A DNA stretch of 34,745 nt from Bacteroidales bacterium (GTDB lineage Bacteria > Bacteroidota > Bacteroidia > Bacteroidales > UBA932), in contig JAKSJU010000012.1 in assembly GCA_024402095.1 (NCBI GenBank), positions 1 through 34,745 on the forward strand, in the 5' to 3' direction. The notes beneath the pieces are model-generated. The model ran no database searches. It saw only the letters and a list, made by a program, of their open reading frames with translations, and was not told the origin of the DNA. Both the position numbers and the translations under genes were made by a program. Shown one piece after another: positions 34,737-34,745 of this stretch (position 1 is its first letter; each line of letters begins with the position of its first letter).

Positions 34737-34745
34737 CTTAGAATT

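Noticed and set aside
34737-34745. Encoded CCA or terminator after the tRNA
   Set aside because: The bases read CTTAGAATT; there is no CCA and the window ends too soon to judge termination.
1-34745. CRISPR arrays, insertion sequences, prophage or long repeats
   Set aside because: No regularly spaced repeats, transposase, integrase or long inverted repeats were seen on reading; a computed self-comparison was not possible.

Overview
The window looks like part of a Bacteroidales (phylum Bacteroidota) chromosome. The evidence is a SusC/SusD outer-membrane pair, lipoproteins with relaxed Bacteroidota lipoboxes, near absence of Shine-Dalgarno sequences, promoters carrying the TAnnTTTG -7 element, and a complete Rnf complex in the order B-C-D-G-E-A. 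By eye, base composition is near one half GC. Coding is very dense: many neighbouring genes overlap by 1 to 25 bases, and no gene-free stretch exceeds about 100 bases. I cannot place it below the order.

Region 1 (1-9635, + strand) is a surface nutrient-acquisition locus: a SusC-like TonB-dependent transporter cut by the window edge, its SusD-like partner, and a large unrecognised lipoprotein. A hairpin terminator overlapping a new promoter follows, then a subtilisin-family lipoprotein protease and a small lipoprotein. A protease beside SusCD suggests peptide or protein uptake. Region 2 (9651-12345, - strand) is a two-gene redox module: a membrane polyferredoxin that reads as a NapH-NapG fusion, and a Tat-exported aldo/keto reductase with ferredoxin clusters.

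Region 3 (12417-20376, + strand) is a tightly packed housekeeping cluster: alaS, a single ORF joining an LptF/LptG-type lipopolysaccharide-export permease to a complete methionyl-tRNA formyltransferase, a thiamine pyrophosphokinase, two M23 endopeptidases and a MerR-type regulator. Region 4 (20434-28031, + strand) has a coiled-coil zinc-ribbon protein, dnaB, an RseC-like protein and rnfBCDGEA. Region 5 (28036-32583, - strand), convergent with rnf, is an overlapping operon: PfkB-family kinase, an unrecognised protein, a DUF368/PopT undecaprenyl-phosphate translocase, and the two NfnAB-like subunits (ferredoxin:NADP oxidoreductase). Rnf and Nfn side by side would link the ferredoxin, NADH and NADPH pools to the membrane ion gradient. 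Region 6 (32647-34736, + strand) holds a UPF0104 membrane protein, AsnA asparagine synthetase and a tRNA-Arg(TCT).

The most unusual item is the LptF/G-Fmt fusion at 15023-17455. Both halves appear full length, with the formyltransferase catalytic residues present. Next are the NapH-NapG-like fusion with an internal Tat-like segment, and two promoters whose predicted transcription starts fall at the start codon, suggesting leaderless mRNAs. No CRISPR array, insertion sequence or prophage was seen.
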